A stretch of DNA of 64,000 nucleotides from Epiperipatus broadwayi (GCA_028023455.1 JAQFVV010000142.1:1076441-1140440); one strand, 5' to 3'. Shown: positions 23,638 to 36,045, counted from the stretch's first letter. Notes: generated by a model from the sequence alone, not told the origin. Numbers and translations are program-made.

Positions 23638-24309
23638 AGGCAAAACTCTCTATACGTATTGCCACTCAGTGCAATCCAGAGTAATCAATGGATGCCAGAA
23701 GACTTGTGCATAAAATCTCCATCTAGTGCCTAAGTCTTCTGGCATCCATTGATTATTCTGGCTTGTACTGAGTGGCTATACATATAGAGAGTTTTGCCTG
23801 CTTTAATAACAGTTAAGAGCAAGCATAAGAAATATTGATCATGTGATGTTTATTGGCTTAAAAAGCAATCCTGCCTAATAGAATAGTGGTGGCTATGGTT
23901 ATTAAAAAACCAAAGGACACTAAAATGTATGGGTAGTGAACTGAGTTCAGACCTATATGACTATATAAGCTGGATTGAAAATATGGTGTTTTCAATTTAA
24001 ATTTCATAGTTTTGTAATTAAATAGAGATAAAAGGTGGTTGCTGGAGGGTTGCATTAGATCCTAAGATCTTGGTGCAGTGCTCTCAGATCCAAGGCTCCT
24101 CATTGATGAACGCCACAAGCCAGAAACTAGTCAGGAGATATTGGATGAGTAGGCACTAGATGAGGATTTTGTGCACAAACCTTCTGGCATCTATTGATTA
24201 CCCTGGCTAGCACTGAGTGGCAATATGTATAAAGAGTTTTGCTTGTTTTAATAACAGTTAAGAGCAAGCATAAGAAATAGTGATCATGTGATGTTTATTG
24301 GCTTAAAAC
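23638..24309 (+). mobile_element. head-to-head copy plus 445-bp-period tandem dimer
   Basis: An inverted pair (arms 23638-23705 minus and about 23731-23801 plus, sharing AATCAATGGATGCCAGAAGA) starts the element. The plus-strand copy continues to about 24175 and then repeats. The segment 23736-23866 recurs at 24181-24309 (CTTCTGGCATC, AACAGTTAAGAGCAAGCATA, GTGATGTTTATTGGCTTAAAA shortened on one side), giving a period of exactly 445 bases. Between them lies the hammerhead-like core at 24096-24137. There is no coding capacity. Tandem short units with a hammerhead are the hallmark of retrozymes and of PLE terminal-repeat arrays. Confidence 0.7.
24096..24137 (+). ncRNA. hammerhead ribozyme candidate
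   Basis: CTCCT and AGGAG can pair as an open stem I. Inside are CATTGATGA (core, expected CTGATGA), a weak stem II region ACGCCACAAGCCA, GAAAC, TA, and the canonical cleavage triplet GTC directly before AGGAG. The order and spacing are those of a minimal type I hammerhead with a very short stem III, which works best as a dimer. The core C to U change would be expected to reduce activity. A second copy lies at 7782-7822 on the minus strand. Confidence 0.55.
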
Positions 24310-26571
24310 TGAATATTAATGTTAACAGATGTGGGATAAAACATGCAGTAAGATACAATTATTTATTATTGATTTATGTTCAGATTTTTAAAATTATCTT
24401 TTTTTTAATTAACTTTATCATAAGTATTAAGTACAGTTTATATGTATCACCATAAGCTATTTGCAACTTTGATATATTTTGCTTGCTTATTTTCTGTTTA
24501 ACTCTTATTTCTTTGTAATAATCATACATTATATTGTCTGATATTACTATATCCTCTCTGACAATTTTTATTACATTTATTTACTGAATTTATTAAAGAT
24601 AGAAAAAAATCTAATAATAAAGTTGTAACTCAAGAATTTAGTTTAAAATGAAATAAAAAAAAAAACTAAAAATAATTTTTATAAACTTAATAAAACATTA
24701 CCAAAATAATCTGATGGATATGAAATTTTATAAGTGGCTGTTCTAATAAGAATGTGAATTACAAAAGCAAACCTATAAACATATACAATCAAGCTTTGGT
24801 AAACAAAATGTATTTACACATGAAAAGGAATGTCATTTATATAGCAAAATTAAAAAATAATAACAAACCCTAAGGATGTTAATTAGTGAATAATAATTAT
24901 TAATAAAATATAGTGTGCTTTAATGTAACAATGAAATACCATCAGGAATTAAATCAAATATAATATAATCATAGGCCTACATTCTATTAGTTATTAAGTG
25001 TATATCATATTACCTTTATATTTCTATATTTGTGTGATTACTTCAATGTTCATATAACTGACTTATATTCTAACAGTAGTGAATGTGCTAAAATTATGCT
25101 ACTGAAAATGTAAATTCTGAAATGAAAAATATATCAGCAACATGATATAATTGAAACAAACAAACAAAAAAAAAACAATACTATTCAATACTCATCATTT
25201 TTAAAGGTGAAATAAAAAGTAATTCTCATAATAGAATAAATAAATTTATTGTTCAAAAATAATCTCTAGTCTTTATTGCAATAAAAGTACCTTCAAATTC
25301 TTTTGGAGTTATTGACAAAACTTGTTTGGAGGAATACCTTTAACAAATAACTTAGGCACACTTATTTATAGGACAGATATTTTTATATTTACTCAAATGT
25401 ATTCGAATACTTTAATTTATTTTTTTTTTTTTAGCAGTAAACACAAGTTTTGAAAGAATATACTGGTTATAGATAAAATTTTCATTATTTACTTAAAAGA
25501 ATTAAAACTATGATGTTAATGGTAAGTAGTATTTTTAAGATAACAATTTCATATAAAAAAGTATAATTTTTAAATTGGTAGTAATCATAAGAAAAATATT
25601 TATTAGGACTGAAGTGACAGATGTTCACAAATACTAAGTTTTTTACAAACAGCAGCAAATTGTTCAGTTTAAGATTTTTGCTGATACATAGTGCATTTTT
25701 GATTTTTAAAGTTAGCAAACATTTATGTATAACAGGCTTTTAAAGAAAATGATTTTAAATTGTTATCGGATAATCTTGGCTTAATGTTTATTTTTAAAGC
25801 TGTATGATTTCTATAGTCAAAAATAAATTTAATTTATTTATACAAACTAAGCTTTTGGAACTACCGTTAGAAGAAAAATATTTTAAATTGTCATTAATAT
25901 CTAAACCTTTGGTTTGCCGTTTATTCATAGTGTGTTAAAGTTATTGTAGTCGAAAGTAAATATAGTGTATTAGTCAACATTATTTTAATGCTATGACATC
26001 AGCTATGTTTTATTTTTAAATAGAGGTTGCTTTCCATTATCAAAACGAGTAATAATGCTCTCAATATATTTATTTTAATTTGTAAAAAAGGCTTTGTATT
26101 TTTTAATTAATAAAGTACATATTAATATAAATTTTGGATTCAATTTTAAGATCAGAAGTACAAGTGAAGGTAAATTTTAAGTAAAATTGCAGGGTAAATA
26201 TTTTATAAATGATCTTAAAATCATTTTTAAAAATAGTTTAGTTCATTTATTAAATTTCCTATATGCATCTGAAAATCTCACACATAAAAAGCAACTTAAT
26301 CTACTGCTTAATTTAATATAAACTTTAATAGTTATTTAATAGTGATTTTTTTAGAGATATAACATTTCTATAGAAATAGATAGTATTACATAATAACTAA
26401 CCAGAAATCATCAAAACATATAAACAAAAGTCAAATGCTAAAAAATAATAAATGAAAACAGAATCATTTTATATATTATTGTCCATCTGATTGATTTTGA
26501 GATAGACTTAAACCTATTTCATTAAAAGCTTCTCTTGGTCTATTGTCCAATCTATATGATAAAAAGTTTAC
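24310..26571. other. AT-rich tract, no gene seen
   Basis: No recognisable element or exon. Open frames here are short and composed of AT-encoded residues. Confidence 0.45.
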
Positions 26572-26577
26572 TACTGT

Positions 26578-26623
<46 letters not shown>

Positions 26624-26646
26624 GCTACTGCTAATACTACTACTAG

Positions 26647-26693
<47 letters not shown>

Positions 26694-26737
26694 TTATTAT
26701 TATTATTACTATTATTATTATTATTATTATTATTATA
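26572..26737. repeat. trinucleotide array (TAC)n to (TAT)n
   Basis: TAC units with a few interruptions (TGC, TAA, TAG near 26622-26645) pass into TAT units after about 26690. All open frames over it (poly-Leu, poly-Thr, poly-Ser/Asn) are by-products. Confidence 0.95.
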
Positions 26738-27164
26738 TTTCAAAGGGTAAACTTTATTGAGACTCAAAAAGGATTTCATAAGTTAAATTAGAAAACATGA
26801 GATCTTAGATACAAATTGATTCATTATATTACATATATAATAAAGGTTTACAATCTTGGTTGTGATTGGAAAGAAAATATGATTTACATTAATTAAAATA
26901 AAAAATAATTATTATATACCAAGATACATATGTCAAATTAGATTTGTATAGAATTTTTAAATGTGATATTGAGAAAAGTACATGGAAACAGATGATAGTA
27001 AAATTGAAAACATATTAGAGAAATGGTTAAAGTTAGTGTTATATTGACATATGACCCCATAAAACTTGGGCTCATTTGGTCAGAGTATTATAGTTTTCAT
27101 AGCTAAGTTTTATTGTACATTTGTTACATAAGTTCCATGTGAAAAAAATGGAAAATACTAGTTA

Positions 27165-27585
27165 ATATGAATTGCATCTTGGGAGCACAGAAAAGACTGA
27201 TACAGCATGAATTGCATCCTGGGAGAATGAAAAAAGCATTAATATGTTATGCATAGCATTTTGGGAAAACAGCAAAATAAATACTAGTCTGCATGAATTG
27301 CATCTTGGAAAATGGGGAAATACTTGTTCAGCATGGATTATATCTTGGAAAAATGAAAAATATAGTAATCAGCATGAATAGCATCTTGGGAAAATGGAAA
27401 AATACTAGCTGGCATAAATTGCATTCTGATAAAATATTAGTCAGCATGAATTACATCTGAAGAAAGTAGAAAAACATTAGTCTACATGGATTACATTTCG
27501 TGACAATGAAAGAATACCAATCAACATGAATTACATCTTGGAAAAATGGAAAAACACCAGTTATCATGAGTTGTATTCTTTAATA
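27165..27585 (+). repeat. minisatellite, about 45-50 base unit, about 9 copies
   Basis: Diverged units share CAGCATGAATTGCATCTTGG, then GAAAATGGAAAAATACTAGT. Copy starts can be followed from about 27165 to 27560. No coding potential. Outer copies are the most diverged. Confidence 0.85.
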
Positions 27586-27589
27586 CTGA

Positions 27590-28808
27590 TGGTATTAAGC
27601 AATTTTTTGGGATTGAAGCTTGAGAACATACAATTGTTATACAGAAAAAAAATTATCCTCACTGTGGGACTATAATTATATAATTTTTAGAACAAAGTTG
27701 CCATCTTCATTTTATTTCTCATGTTGGTCAAAAATAAATGTGCACCCATGAAATTTTTTTAAAAAAGTTTTATTCTATATTTGATAAGATATAAAATTTA
27801 ACTGTAATAAAGATGATATTTAGCAATCTTTTAGGATTTGAAGCAGGAGCTCTTGGAATAAACATGGTGACAGGACTAAGATTTACTGCTGTATTTCTTC
27901 TTATTATTATTAATTACAAAATTATTTATTTTATGGATGTTTGTTTGTAGAGTTTGAACATAATTACACAACACTTTAAGAAATTTTACAAGAGAAAAAA
28001 ATGATCTTTTAGTGACTTGTTTCCATAGAGATTAAGTATAGATCTGTAAAGATTATTTTTAGCTGGTAAACTTCAAACATATTAATAGTATTGTGAAAAT
28101 ATCAGCAAATATAGTATACAAAACAAATTGTTCCACATGGTAAGAAGTTTAGAATTGCTGAATGAAATTTATTAATTGTACCGTAGGTGAATCCATAAAC
28201 CTTATAAAAAATGCAATAGAAATGATCTTCCAGTGCTTTTATTCAGAACAAAAATTAAGAAACGAAGATAATTTATAAAGATTATGTTTTTATTAAATAA
28301 TAGTTTTAATAGAAAAAATGTAAAAAGAAATTATGTTCGAATTAGTTATTACCATATCCATTTATTTCCATCCACTGTACGATGAAGATATCTATAAGAT
28401 TAATCCAATTTCTCTAATAATTAACCCTCTACTCCACATTACATTAGAAACTCTCTTAATTTATCAATTCCTAACATAGACTTTCTAATTTTTTTAGAAT
28501 CTCCTTGAAATTTAACTTTAAACTTCAGCAGTGCATCTATTATATTTTTAGCAATATATTCAGCCCAGTTCCCTCAGTCTCTTACATCTTTCAATAACAT
28601 GATACTTGTTTGTTTCCTTTCAAGTTACTTCGTTCCCCTTAAAGTATACCTCTCTATATTTTGTTGATTACTTTGATGTCTCTGTATGTTTTTTATTAAG
28701 TATCGTATTCTTAGATCACAAATAAGATCAGTAAAACTCTCATAAAAACTTTTCAAAAATATTAGCTTATTTTACTGAAAGATTGTTAATTCTACCAAAT
28801 ATTATTCC
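27590..28808. other. AT-rich tract, no gene seen
   Basis: No recognised element. Confidence 0.45.
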
Positions 28809-28818
28809 AAACAAATAT

Positions 28819-28929
28819 TGTCAAGTGTTGTTAGCTGGGAGGTCATTGCAGCTGCCTTACAAGCAAGTAGTTTGTTGCAGACAGTTGTGGGTTCGTGTCC
28901 TGCCGATGCTATGACATATGAAAAAAACA
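28819..28929 (+). mobile_element. tRNA-derived SINE, copy 2
   Basis: The body (28820-28915) runs from GTCAAGTG through AGCTGGGAGGTCA (A-box region) and GTGGGTTCGTGTCC (B-box region) to TGCTATGAC, then an A-rich tail. The exact 10-base repeat AAACAAATAT flanks it (28809-28818 and 28930-28939). It is more diverged from copies 1 and 3 than they are from each other. Confidence 0.8.
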
Positions 28930-29084
28930 AAACAAATATAATCAATTCTATTATTGAATTATCCTTTATATTTACATCAGCATTAATAATCCAAACAAGC
29001 TAATAGTAGGTGTTACCTTTTAATTCATGACTATCAATCTTTATTTTGAGAAAGAAAGTCATTTGATATTTCTAAAATCATTTT

Positions 29085-29730
29085 AAGCACTAAGAATTTT
29101 TTATCCTAACACATGCACTGTACTGTTTTCTTATAATCTTTCAACAATGTCTTGTTGACTGTTGAGTAAATTCTCAAACTAAGACACAAGATAGAGACTT
29201 TTGAAAAGATAAGGATGACCATGTTATCTGGAAACCTACTTTTTAATTATATAGGCCATTCTAAACATCTCAGTTTAAGAGTGTGAAGATATTTCTCCGT
29301 CCACTTTCTCCCATTTTTGACTTTATGCATATTAACTCTTTCAAAATCTTTTTTAATTTATTACATGTTAACATTAAGAAATATTTGAAATTATATAATA
29401 TTTGATTTTATTTGCTAGCACAGAGATAGTATGTAATTTAAACAATAAGAATTTTTTAATCTAACACATGTGCAGTATTGTTTTTATATAATATATCAAT
29501 GATGTCTTGTTGACTAATGAGTAGATTAGGTTATATAATTAAAAACTGGGTTTAAAAATAAGATAGTCATTCTTAAATTTTTAAAAGTCTCTATTTTGTG
29601 TCTTAGTTCAAGAAATTCCTCAATATTCAACAAGACATCATTGAGATGTATAAAAAAATAGTATAATGCATGTGTTAGGATGAAAAATCCCTGCTGTTTA
29701 AATTACATCTCTGTGCTAAAAAATAAAATA
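29085..29730. repeat. three-copy direct/inverted repeat cluster
   Basis: Copy 1 (about 29085-29260, plus), copy 2 (about 29417-29545, plus, truncated) and copy 3 (about 29550-29730, minus) share AAGAATTTTTTATCCTAACA, GTCTTGTTGA, CTAAGACACAA and TTTTTAATTATATA. Copies 2 and 3 form an inverted pair meeting near 29547. In copy 1 the segment 29151-29190 can fold as CTTGT...ACAAG around a TTGAG...CTCAA hairpin followed by AAAC. No protein is encoded. Confidence 0.7.
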
Positions 29731-29734
29731 AAAT

Positions 29735-32311
29735 ATTATGTAAAATCATTTTAATATTTAACTTTAGTCTTACTTTATCTGATAACTCTTAAAAGATTTC
29801 TTGAGGATACATATTGGGGAAAAATATGAAATACAAATTAATTACAGTAAAAGACTAATTAAAGTCAATTGGGGTAAATTAATAGGCAGTTATCTTCATT
29901 TGATTAACAAAGAGGAATAACTCTTTAAACTATTAAAATTATGCTTATTATCTTTTTCTTTGTAAAATTAAAAATATGTAGTTTTTTGGTATAAAACATT
30001 TTTAAGCATTAAGTTAATTTCAAAAGTAATCTTAATTCATCTAATCAAATCAAGGCATACATCAATATTTTTTATGAAAAATATTTCATTAGTATTGAAA
30101 AAATGTACTCTACATTGTTGCTATATATCCTATTGTATTACATATTGTATTTTGACTGTAATAAATAAATAAAAAATGTTGCAATACATAATCCAGAATT
30201 TTGTAAATTGTAGATGATATGGAGTCAATAGATAGTAATGCACTTGTATTTAGTCTCAATATTTTATTTGTATTTTTTCCTATGGTTTTAGAACTATTAC
30301 AGTCCATTTTATATTACATTTTTTTTGAGGTTATATAATATGGTGGAGTCTACATGTAGACCAAAACCACATTACTATTGTATTCACTTTAAACTAAATA
30401 GCATTATTTAACATGTGACTTGAATGATTCTTCAAAGATGATATTCATGTTTTAATTAATAACACAGGATTATCTTTCTAGAAATAAAAAGAAATGAATG
30501 TAACCAATAAAAAGTTACTAACCTGATTAAAAGTAGGAATTTTTTTTGAAAATTTGTGCTGGATAAGTCTCAATTAATTAAATGGATATTTTAGAATTAC
30601 TAAATAAGTATATTTGGGGATTAGTATTTGTTTGAGTTTTTATCATGATAGACAGCAAAATATTTTTGAGTTTGTGATAAAAAAATGTATAGTAATTATG
30701 AAGTTATATATATATATATTGTAACCTTCCCCCGCTCCATAATATATATATATATATATATATATATCATATATATATATATATATATATGATCTGTTTA
30801 GTATTCAAATTGGAAGAAATATATATTTTTCTAATTGTAAAGTAGTGCTACATTTAATTTGTAGTGATAGATTTAAAAAATAGTTCTACATAAAGTGAAT
30901 CAAAACTAAAAAAAATTAATTTAAAACTATTAATAAAAAAAATATAATCATCGTATAGCAGAAACTTGAGAAATAACAGCTATCTTATTGGCTAATAATT
31001 GTAAAAAAATTGTTATAGCTCCAGCTGGAAAAAAAATGTTCCAAGATCTTCAAATAAGTTTATTAGGTTAAATATATTAAATATTTTGCTTTTGAGGCGA
31101 ATATATAGCAAAAAATATAGTAAATATTCGAAAAATAATTAAAGGGATATTTCAATAAACTGATAAAAGTGTCTAAATTTTTTTGAGAACAGTATGTTTT
31201 TATAAGAGACTTGTTTGGCTAACCGCATTTGGATTATTAACTTAATATAATTTTGAGTATTAAAACTAAGTCATATATGATCTAATTAAGTCAATATATC
31301 TATTTCATTTTGAAAGAGTGAATAAGTAGACATTAAAAGGTTTAAAATTATTTTAAAATTTTAAACCGAAAATATATGAATGAAATGATGAAGTTTTCTG
31401 ATATAATGTGGAATGGAGAGGCTAAAATTAGAAGATACTGGATTAAACTTGAAGATACCTTCATTCTATAGTGGATAGAGAATGTTTGCAAATGATGATA
31501 AACTTAATGGAAATATTTTTAATTTTTGATTTTGTATTTTTTTTTTTTTTAAAAAAAGCTTAACTAAACAATTCCGTCTTCTATTTTTCTAATAAATTTA
31601 AATTTTATAAGAAGGAGAACAGCTTGTTTCTCTCAAGGAAATAGTCTGCAAATAACTAATTGTAAAAAATAAAACACATGCCTGTTTTTAGTTTCGGTCA
31701 GCCCACATTTAAATTTAATTAGTAAATATAATTAGATAATTAGTATTAAATAAACTTTAAATCATTGTTTGTTGTTTAAAATAAAATTGGTCAACTAAAA
31801 TTTATTTAAAAAATATATAGAATGAACAATGTTAGCATAATAATTTATTTGATAATCATTATTTAAATAATGTTCAAAAATACAAATATAATTTTTTATA
31901 ATTATATAATATACATTTTAAAAAAAAAATGTTATTAATAAAATAAATAAAAATAAATGTTATTAATAAATTTTAAATAAATCAAAATAAATTAAAAGGA
32001 GACAAACATCACACATATATAATATTTACAACAGTTTGTAAAATTTCTGCAACTTCAATCAGCATTTTATATATATTGTAAGGATTGAACCCAGTTCAGT
32101 TCTTACTATGTGTAACTTTAGAAATAATAATAAAAAAGAGAGTGGGGAAAAAAGATTTGACATTTATTTTAAAACTAAGTAATTACCTTATAATTTTCTT
32201 GTATATTTATAATAAGTACTTCCTTACTTATTTATCATTATATACATGCATTTTTAAAATTATGAGTGAAGAGTTATTTCTTATTTATAGTTATACAAAT
32301 ATATGTATATA
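29735..32311. other. AT-rich tract with TA fold-backs
   Basis: No gene is seen. TA runs at about 30704-30720, 30742-30766 and 30771-30790 flank a short GC-richer patch, AACCTTCCCCCGCTCC. Confidence 0.5.
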
Positions 32312-32375
32312 TGTAATTATATAATTGAATATTTATAAATATAGTAATTAGATAATTAAAAATTTTATCCACTTA

Positions 32376-32411
32376 GAAGCACTTTTGATTATCCTAGTAA
32401 TCTTTGTCAAC
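32376..32411 (-). ncRNA. PLE-C tail hairpin, variant 1
   Basis: On the minus strand GTTGACAAA is followed by GATTA, CTAGGA, TAATC and then AAAAGTGCTTC. The five-pair stem is perfect. In the second family-C copy (61999-62037) the stem is GACTA...TAGTC: the C-G pair there is a U-A pair here, a compensating change. The GAAA that would follow is AAAA in this copy. Confidence 0.5.
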
Positions 32412-32526
32412 TAACACTTTGAAAAGCTAACCTTCTCACAATACCCCGATCTTAACGTTTGCTTTCTGCCTGTTAATTAAGTTATGTTTGTATATTAGCA
32501 TAGCTTCCTTTATTTTCTCTTTATTG

Positions 32527-32820
32527 TTATTTTTTTCCAATTTGCAATATTTTTACATTATTATAATTAAAGTCAAAACCATAAATACATGATTTATTAT
32601 GTTCATGAAAAACAGATGCTGAAATATTATTATCTATTTTACAATTTTGTTTCAATTTCTGAACCCATTTTAATAACAGAATGTGCTCTTTAGTTATTTT
32701 TTCCAATGTACATTTTGATTTACCTATATATCCACTATCACACCTACATATCCATTTATAAATGACACAATTTTTATTTATAAATGATGTTTTATTGAAA
32801 GCGCTTCTAAGTGGCTTCAA
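32527..32820 (-). pseudogene. PLE family C GIY-YIG nuclease fragment
   Basis: The minus-strand frame contains CVIYKWICRCDSGYIGKS, then CTLEKITKEHILLL, and later HNKSCIYGFDFNYNNVKILQ. This is the GIY-YIG core (IY ... YIG) with paired Cys residues between the two halves and a downstream His, as in PLE endonucleases. The order is the same as in the longer copy at 62.1 kb (IIYRLICGCGVQYIGESKC). The reverse transcriptase is missing and the frame ends soon after the YIG block without the catalytic Glu segment. The first residues run into the junction with the inverted tail copy. Inactive remnant. Confidence 0.8.
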
Positions 32821-33032
32821 TTTTTAATTATCTAATTACTGTATTTATAAATATTCAATTATATAATTATGTATATTGCTTTGAAAAAATACACACATCA
32901 AATAATATATATATATATATAGAAATCTATTATCACAATTTTATTGCATTTGAAATTGTATATATATATATCAATTAAATGTTTAAATTTTCATAGTATT
33001 ATTTATTTAAATTTACTGTTTTGTTTACATAC

Positions 33033-34512
33033 CACCTATTCTCAAACTATGGTACATGTACCACTAATTGAATGCTACATTATTTTTGATGATATAATTT
33101 TTACACAAAATATTTTAATGAATTTGCGTTATGAAGAACAAACAGTTAGAGTAGAATTGGTCACTTCTGAAACAAGATGCTTCCCATGAAAAAGTTTTTA
33201 GTTGGTTTGCTATTGCTATCCTTGCTATTTTGTTAAAGGCTGCTGAGCAAAGATAAGGAGCAAACCTGGTTACTATTTTGGTGTCTTTTTTGTTAACAAG
33301 CAATGTTTTTATCTAGTTTTTTTTGTGTCTATACTTATTAATTTTTATTTGTTTGATTTTTTTTCAATTTAAATTTGGGACATGAATGTAATTTTTTTAA
33401 TGATGACTAAATTCTTTAATATGCTTTTAATTTATATTGTTATTGTCAACTATTAATTTTATTTAATATATTATTACATATTTTTTATTTTTAATCGTCT
33501 GATGTGGATATAAACATTTTAATGTTTATTTATTTACTGTTTAGGCTCAAGCAAGGACAAATGGTTAGGAATAGAAAAATCAAAGGGAAAATGACTGGCA
33601 GAAGACACTGATATAGCTAGAACTTCTGGTTTTAATCCTGAATCTCATAAAGCATCCAGAAAACAAAATGCTATTGCTACAATAAAGATTAATGAAAATT
33701 ATTTGGAATATGGATTTATTTGGAATGAGGATGAAAATGATCCCAGATCTAAGTGTGTTATTTGTTACAAACAATTTTCAAATCACTCAATAAAACCATT
33801 GCTTCTGCTACAATATTTTCAAAATAAACATGCCAGTTTAACAGGTAAATGTTTCAACTTTTTTTAAATGAAAACGAATTGAAATGAAAACTAACATGCA
33901 TTCACTTTATTCCTTCACCACAATCAATCAATGATCAAGCAGTCAAAGCGTCATATTTGGTTAGTTTGAGAACTGCTCAAACTGGAAAACCTCATACTAT
34001 TGGAGAATCTTTAATATTACCTGTAGCTAAAGATATTGTGATGTACATTCTTGGCCCTCTTGCAACAGCCAAGCTGAATGTTGTTTCTTTATCAAATGAC
34101 ACTGTTTCATGATGAATAAATGAAATTGCAGCTCAAGTAAAACAAACATTAATTGAAAATATAAAGCAAAGCAAATATTCTGTGATTCGGTTTGATGAAA
34201 GCAGAGACATACCCAACTTTGCACAGTTGATGACTTAAATCCCATTTTATAGAGAATAAGTCATAGATGAAGAATTCTTATTCTGTGAGCCTTTTACAAA
34301 TCATACCACAGCAGATGATATTTTTAAAAAAAAAAAGAATGACTTTATCACTGCACATAAAATAAATTGGAAAAAATGTATAGAAGTATTCTGATGGTGC
34401 ACATGCAATAACAGGTGGCCATGGTGGAGTTTTTATCAAAATAAAAGAAATTGCATCAGATGAAAAGTTCACACATTGCAGCATACATCACAAAGAATTA
34501 GCTACCAAAAGA
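33033..34512 (+). pseudogene. hAT transposase relic (ZBED5/SCAND3-like)
   Basis: Pieces in several frames match the order of vertebrate-type ZBED5-like hAT transposases: a BED-like block at 33690-33845 (ENYLEYGFIWNED, then KCVICYKQFSN and NKHASL, with the first zinc His replaced by Tyr); ASYLVSLRTAQTGKPHTIGE near 33940-34010; LSNDTVS near 34090; QSKYSVIRFDESRDI near 34170-34210 (with the first catalytic Asp context); EEFLFCEPF near 34270. A weak terminal-type sequence TTCTCAAACTATGGTAC lies near 33040. No right end was found and stops are frequent. This is a dead autonomous-type element, not a host gene. Confidence 0.8.
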
Positions 34513-34514
34513 AC

Positions 34515-35173
34515 TAGACTGTTTTAGATAAATTTGTCTCATATTTATTATGATTATTTCAAGGAAAAATAATTGCTTAAATAATATTTTAAGATTACTT
34601 TGTTATCCAAAGCAATAATTTTTTTGGCAACATTTCCATTATCAGTCTTATTAAAATCACTACAGAAAACAAGAACAGAAGCTAATATTGGACTTTATTT
34701 AACATAGGACTTTTAATAAAATAATAATAATAAAGAGAAATATCAAAACATATTATTTTGTATGTTTTAATTTCTTTTTATTCTTAGTATTCTCCATCAA
34801 AAATGTAGAAAATGAAGAACAGTTATTTAATTTAACATTTAACTAATGTACTTTTATAGCGCACACACATTTCTATATTTCATTATTAGAATGAATAGGT
34901 TAATTTAAATACACATAATTTTCTTATTGGATAAAAACTATCGAGTTTATAAAAGTGATTATTATTATTAGTCGCGATTAACTCATGTCTATTTATTTAA
35001 TTGTTCCAAAATATGTTTCAAAAATGAATGAGTTTTGCGGTCGTTTTTTTTTTTTTGTAGTAAAAAATAATAGGGCATAGTTTTGTAGACTTAGCTAAAG
35101 TCATCAGCGTATATGCATATCTTAAAATTAAGTGGTTCTTGAATAATTGTGTTATAGCATGCATTTGCATAGG

Positions 35174-35180
<7 letters not shown>
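34515..35180. other. AT-rich tract, no gene seen
   Basis: Sequence between the hAT relic and the PLE-B array. Nothing recognised. Confidence 0.5.

Positions 35181-35247
<67 letters not shown>
35181..35247. repeat. (TA)n microsatellite, left edge of PLE array
   Basis: About 67 bases of pure TA directly abut AAACATTACAAGC, the outer end of the inverted PLE-B copy. A matching TA-rich stretch lies at the other end (41844-41931). Confidence 0.95.
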
Positions 35248-35251
<4 letters not shown>

Positions 35252-36045
35252 ATTACAAGCATAAAGCTAAACTAGTCAATATAAAATCAAAACTACCCCA
35301 AATCTAAAATTAAACCAGACCAGAATAAAAATAATATTAAAACACAACCTAAGGTTTCACTGCTACAAGCAGACTTCTCAAGTGTAAAGAAATAATAAAA
35401 AAAACACAACTTATATATACTATTAAAAACTACCCACAAATCCATTCACTTCCCAAACACCCTTAATATTAAAAGAACTCTTAAATAAGTTAATTGCTTC
35501 AGAATCATAAATTTTCAATAATAAAGACTCTTTAATTCTTCTTTTGATTTCATTTCTCTCAAAGAAGACAACCTTAGCTTCATCAAAATCAATAGTGTGG
35601 CCTGTATCTTTTTCATGGACATACAAAGCAGAACTAAGATATCTATTTTTAACTCTACTTTTATGAACCTTTACTCTTTCAATTAAACTCAAACTACTCT
35701 GACCTATGTAAACCTTCTTACAAAATAAACAAGGAATAAAATATACCACACTAGGAATAGTCTTTCTATCAAAAACTTCCTTTGTATTATTCAATAAATT
35801 ATTCAATGTAACACCCCTTTTCCAAGCAATTTTCTTATTTCCAAACAATTTACTATTTCTACACACAATTTTATAAGAAGACAATTTAAATGGCAAAGAA
35901 ATAAAATCATATTTTTCTTTAACCTTTACATCCTTACAAATATTACTATTAAATAAAATACTTTTAACAAATTTATCAGAGTATCCAACACTTAAATAAT
36001 CTTTATAAAATTGATATTTCTGAAACAAAGCTACCCCCCTAGAAT
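35248..36045 (-). pseudogene. PLE family B, inverted 5'-truncated copy
   Basis: The minus strand encodes about the last 200 residues of PLE-B, from VALFQKYQFYKDYLSV through the GIY-YIG nuclease to the C-terminus, then the full tail. It differs from the two complete copies at only a few residues (Ser for Gly before VVYF, Ile for Asn in SLIERVK, Val for Gly in IKGVWEV). The reading frame is open but has no start of its own; it is cut where the complete element reads AATTCTAGGGGGGTAGC. At about 36045 it joins head-to-head to the tail repeat of the first complete copy, with a few bases of shared sequence (TTAGA) at the joint. The nuclease residues are kept but an independent product is unlikely. 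Confidence 0.92.
35353..35382 (-). ncRNA. PLE-B tail hairpin, inverted copy
   Basis: This is the same CTTGAGAAG, CTGC-TTGTA-GCAG, TGAAACC unit as at 38855-38884, on the minus strand. Confidence 0.45.

Larger units (their letters stand above)
32312..32880 (-). mobile_element. PLE family C, unequal head-to-head pair
   Basis: A minus-strand copy (about 32312-32800) carries a GIY-YIG fragment and 3' tail. A very short plus-strand copy (about 32806-32880) repeats only the tail end. The outer about 70 bases match as inverted repeats (TAATTATATAATTGAATATT, AATTAGATAATTAAAAATT, CCACTTAGAAGC). It is the same architecture as the family-A and family-B insertions but with one arm reduced. Confidence 0.8.

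Noticed and set aside
26535-26791. Open frames of poly-Leu, poly-Thr and poly-Ser/Asn
   Set aside because: By-products of the TAC/TAT triplet array.
33115-34484. Minus-strand open frames over the hAT relic
   Set aside because: Shadows of the plus-strand transposase remnant.
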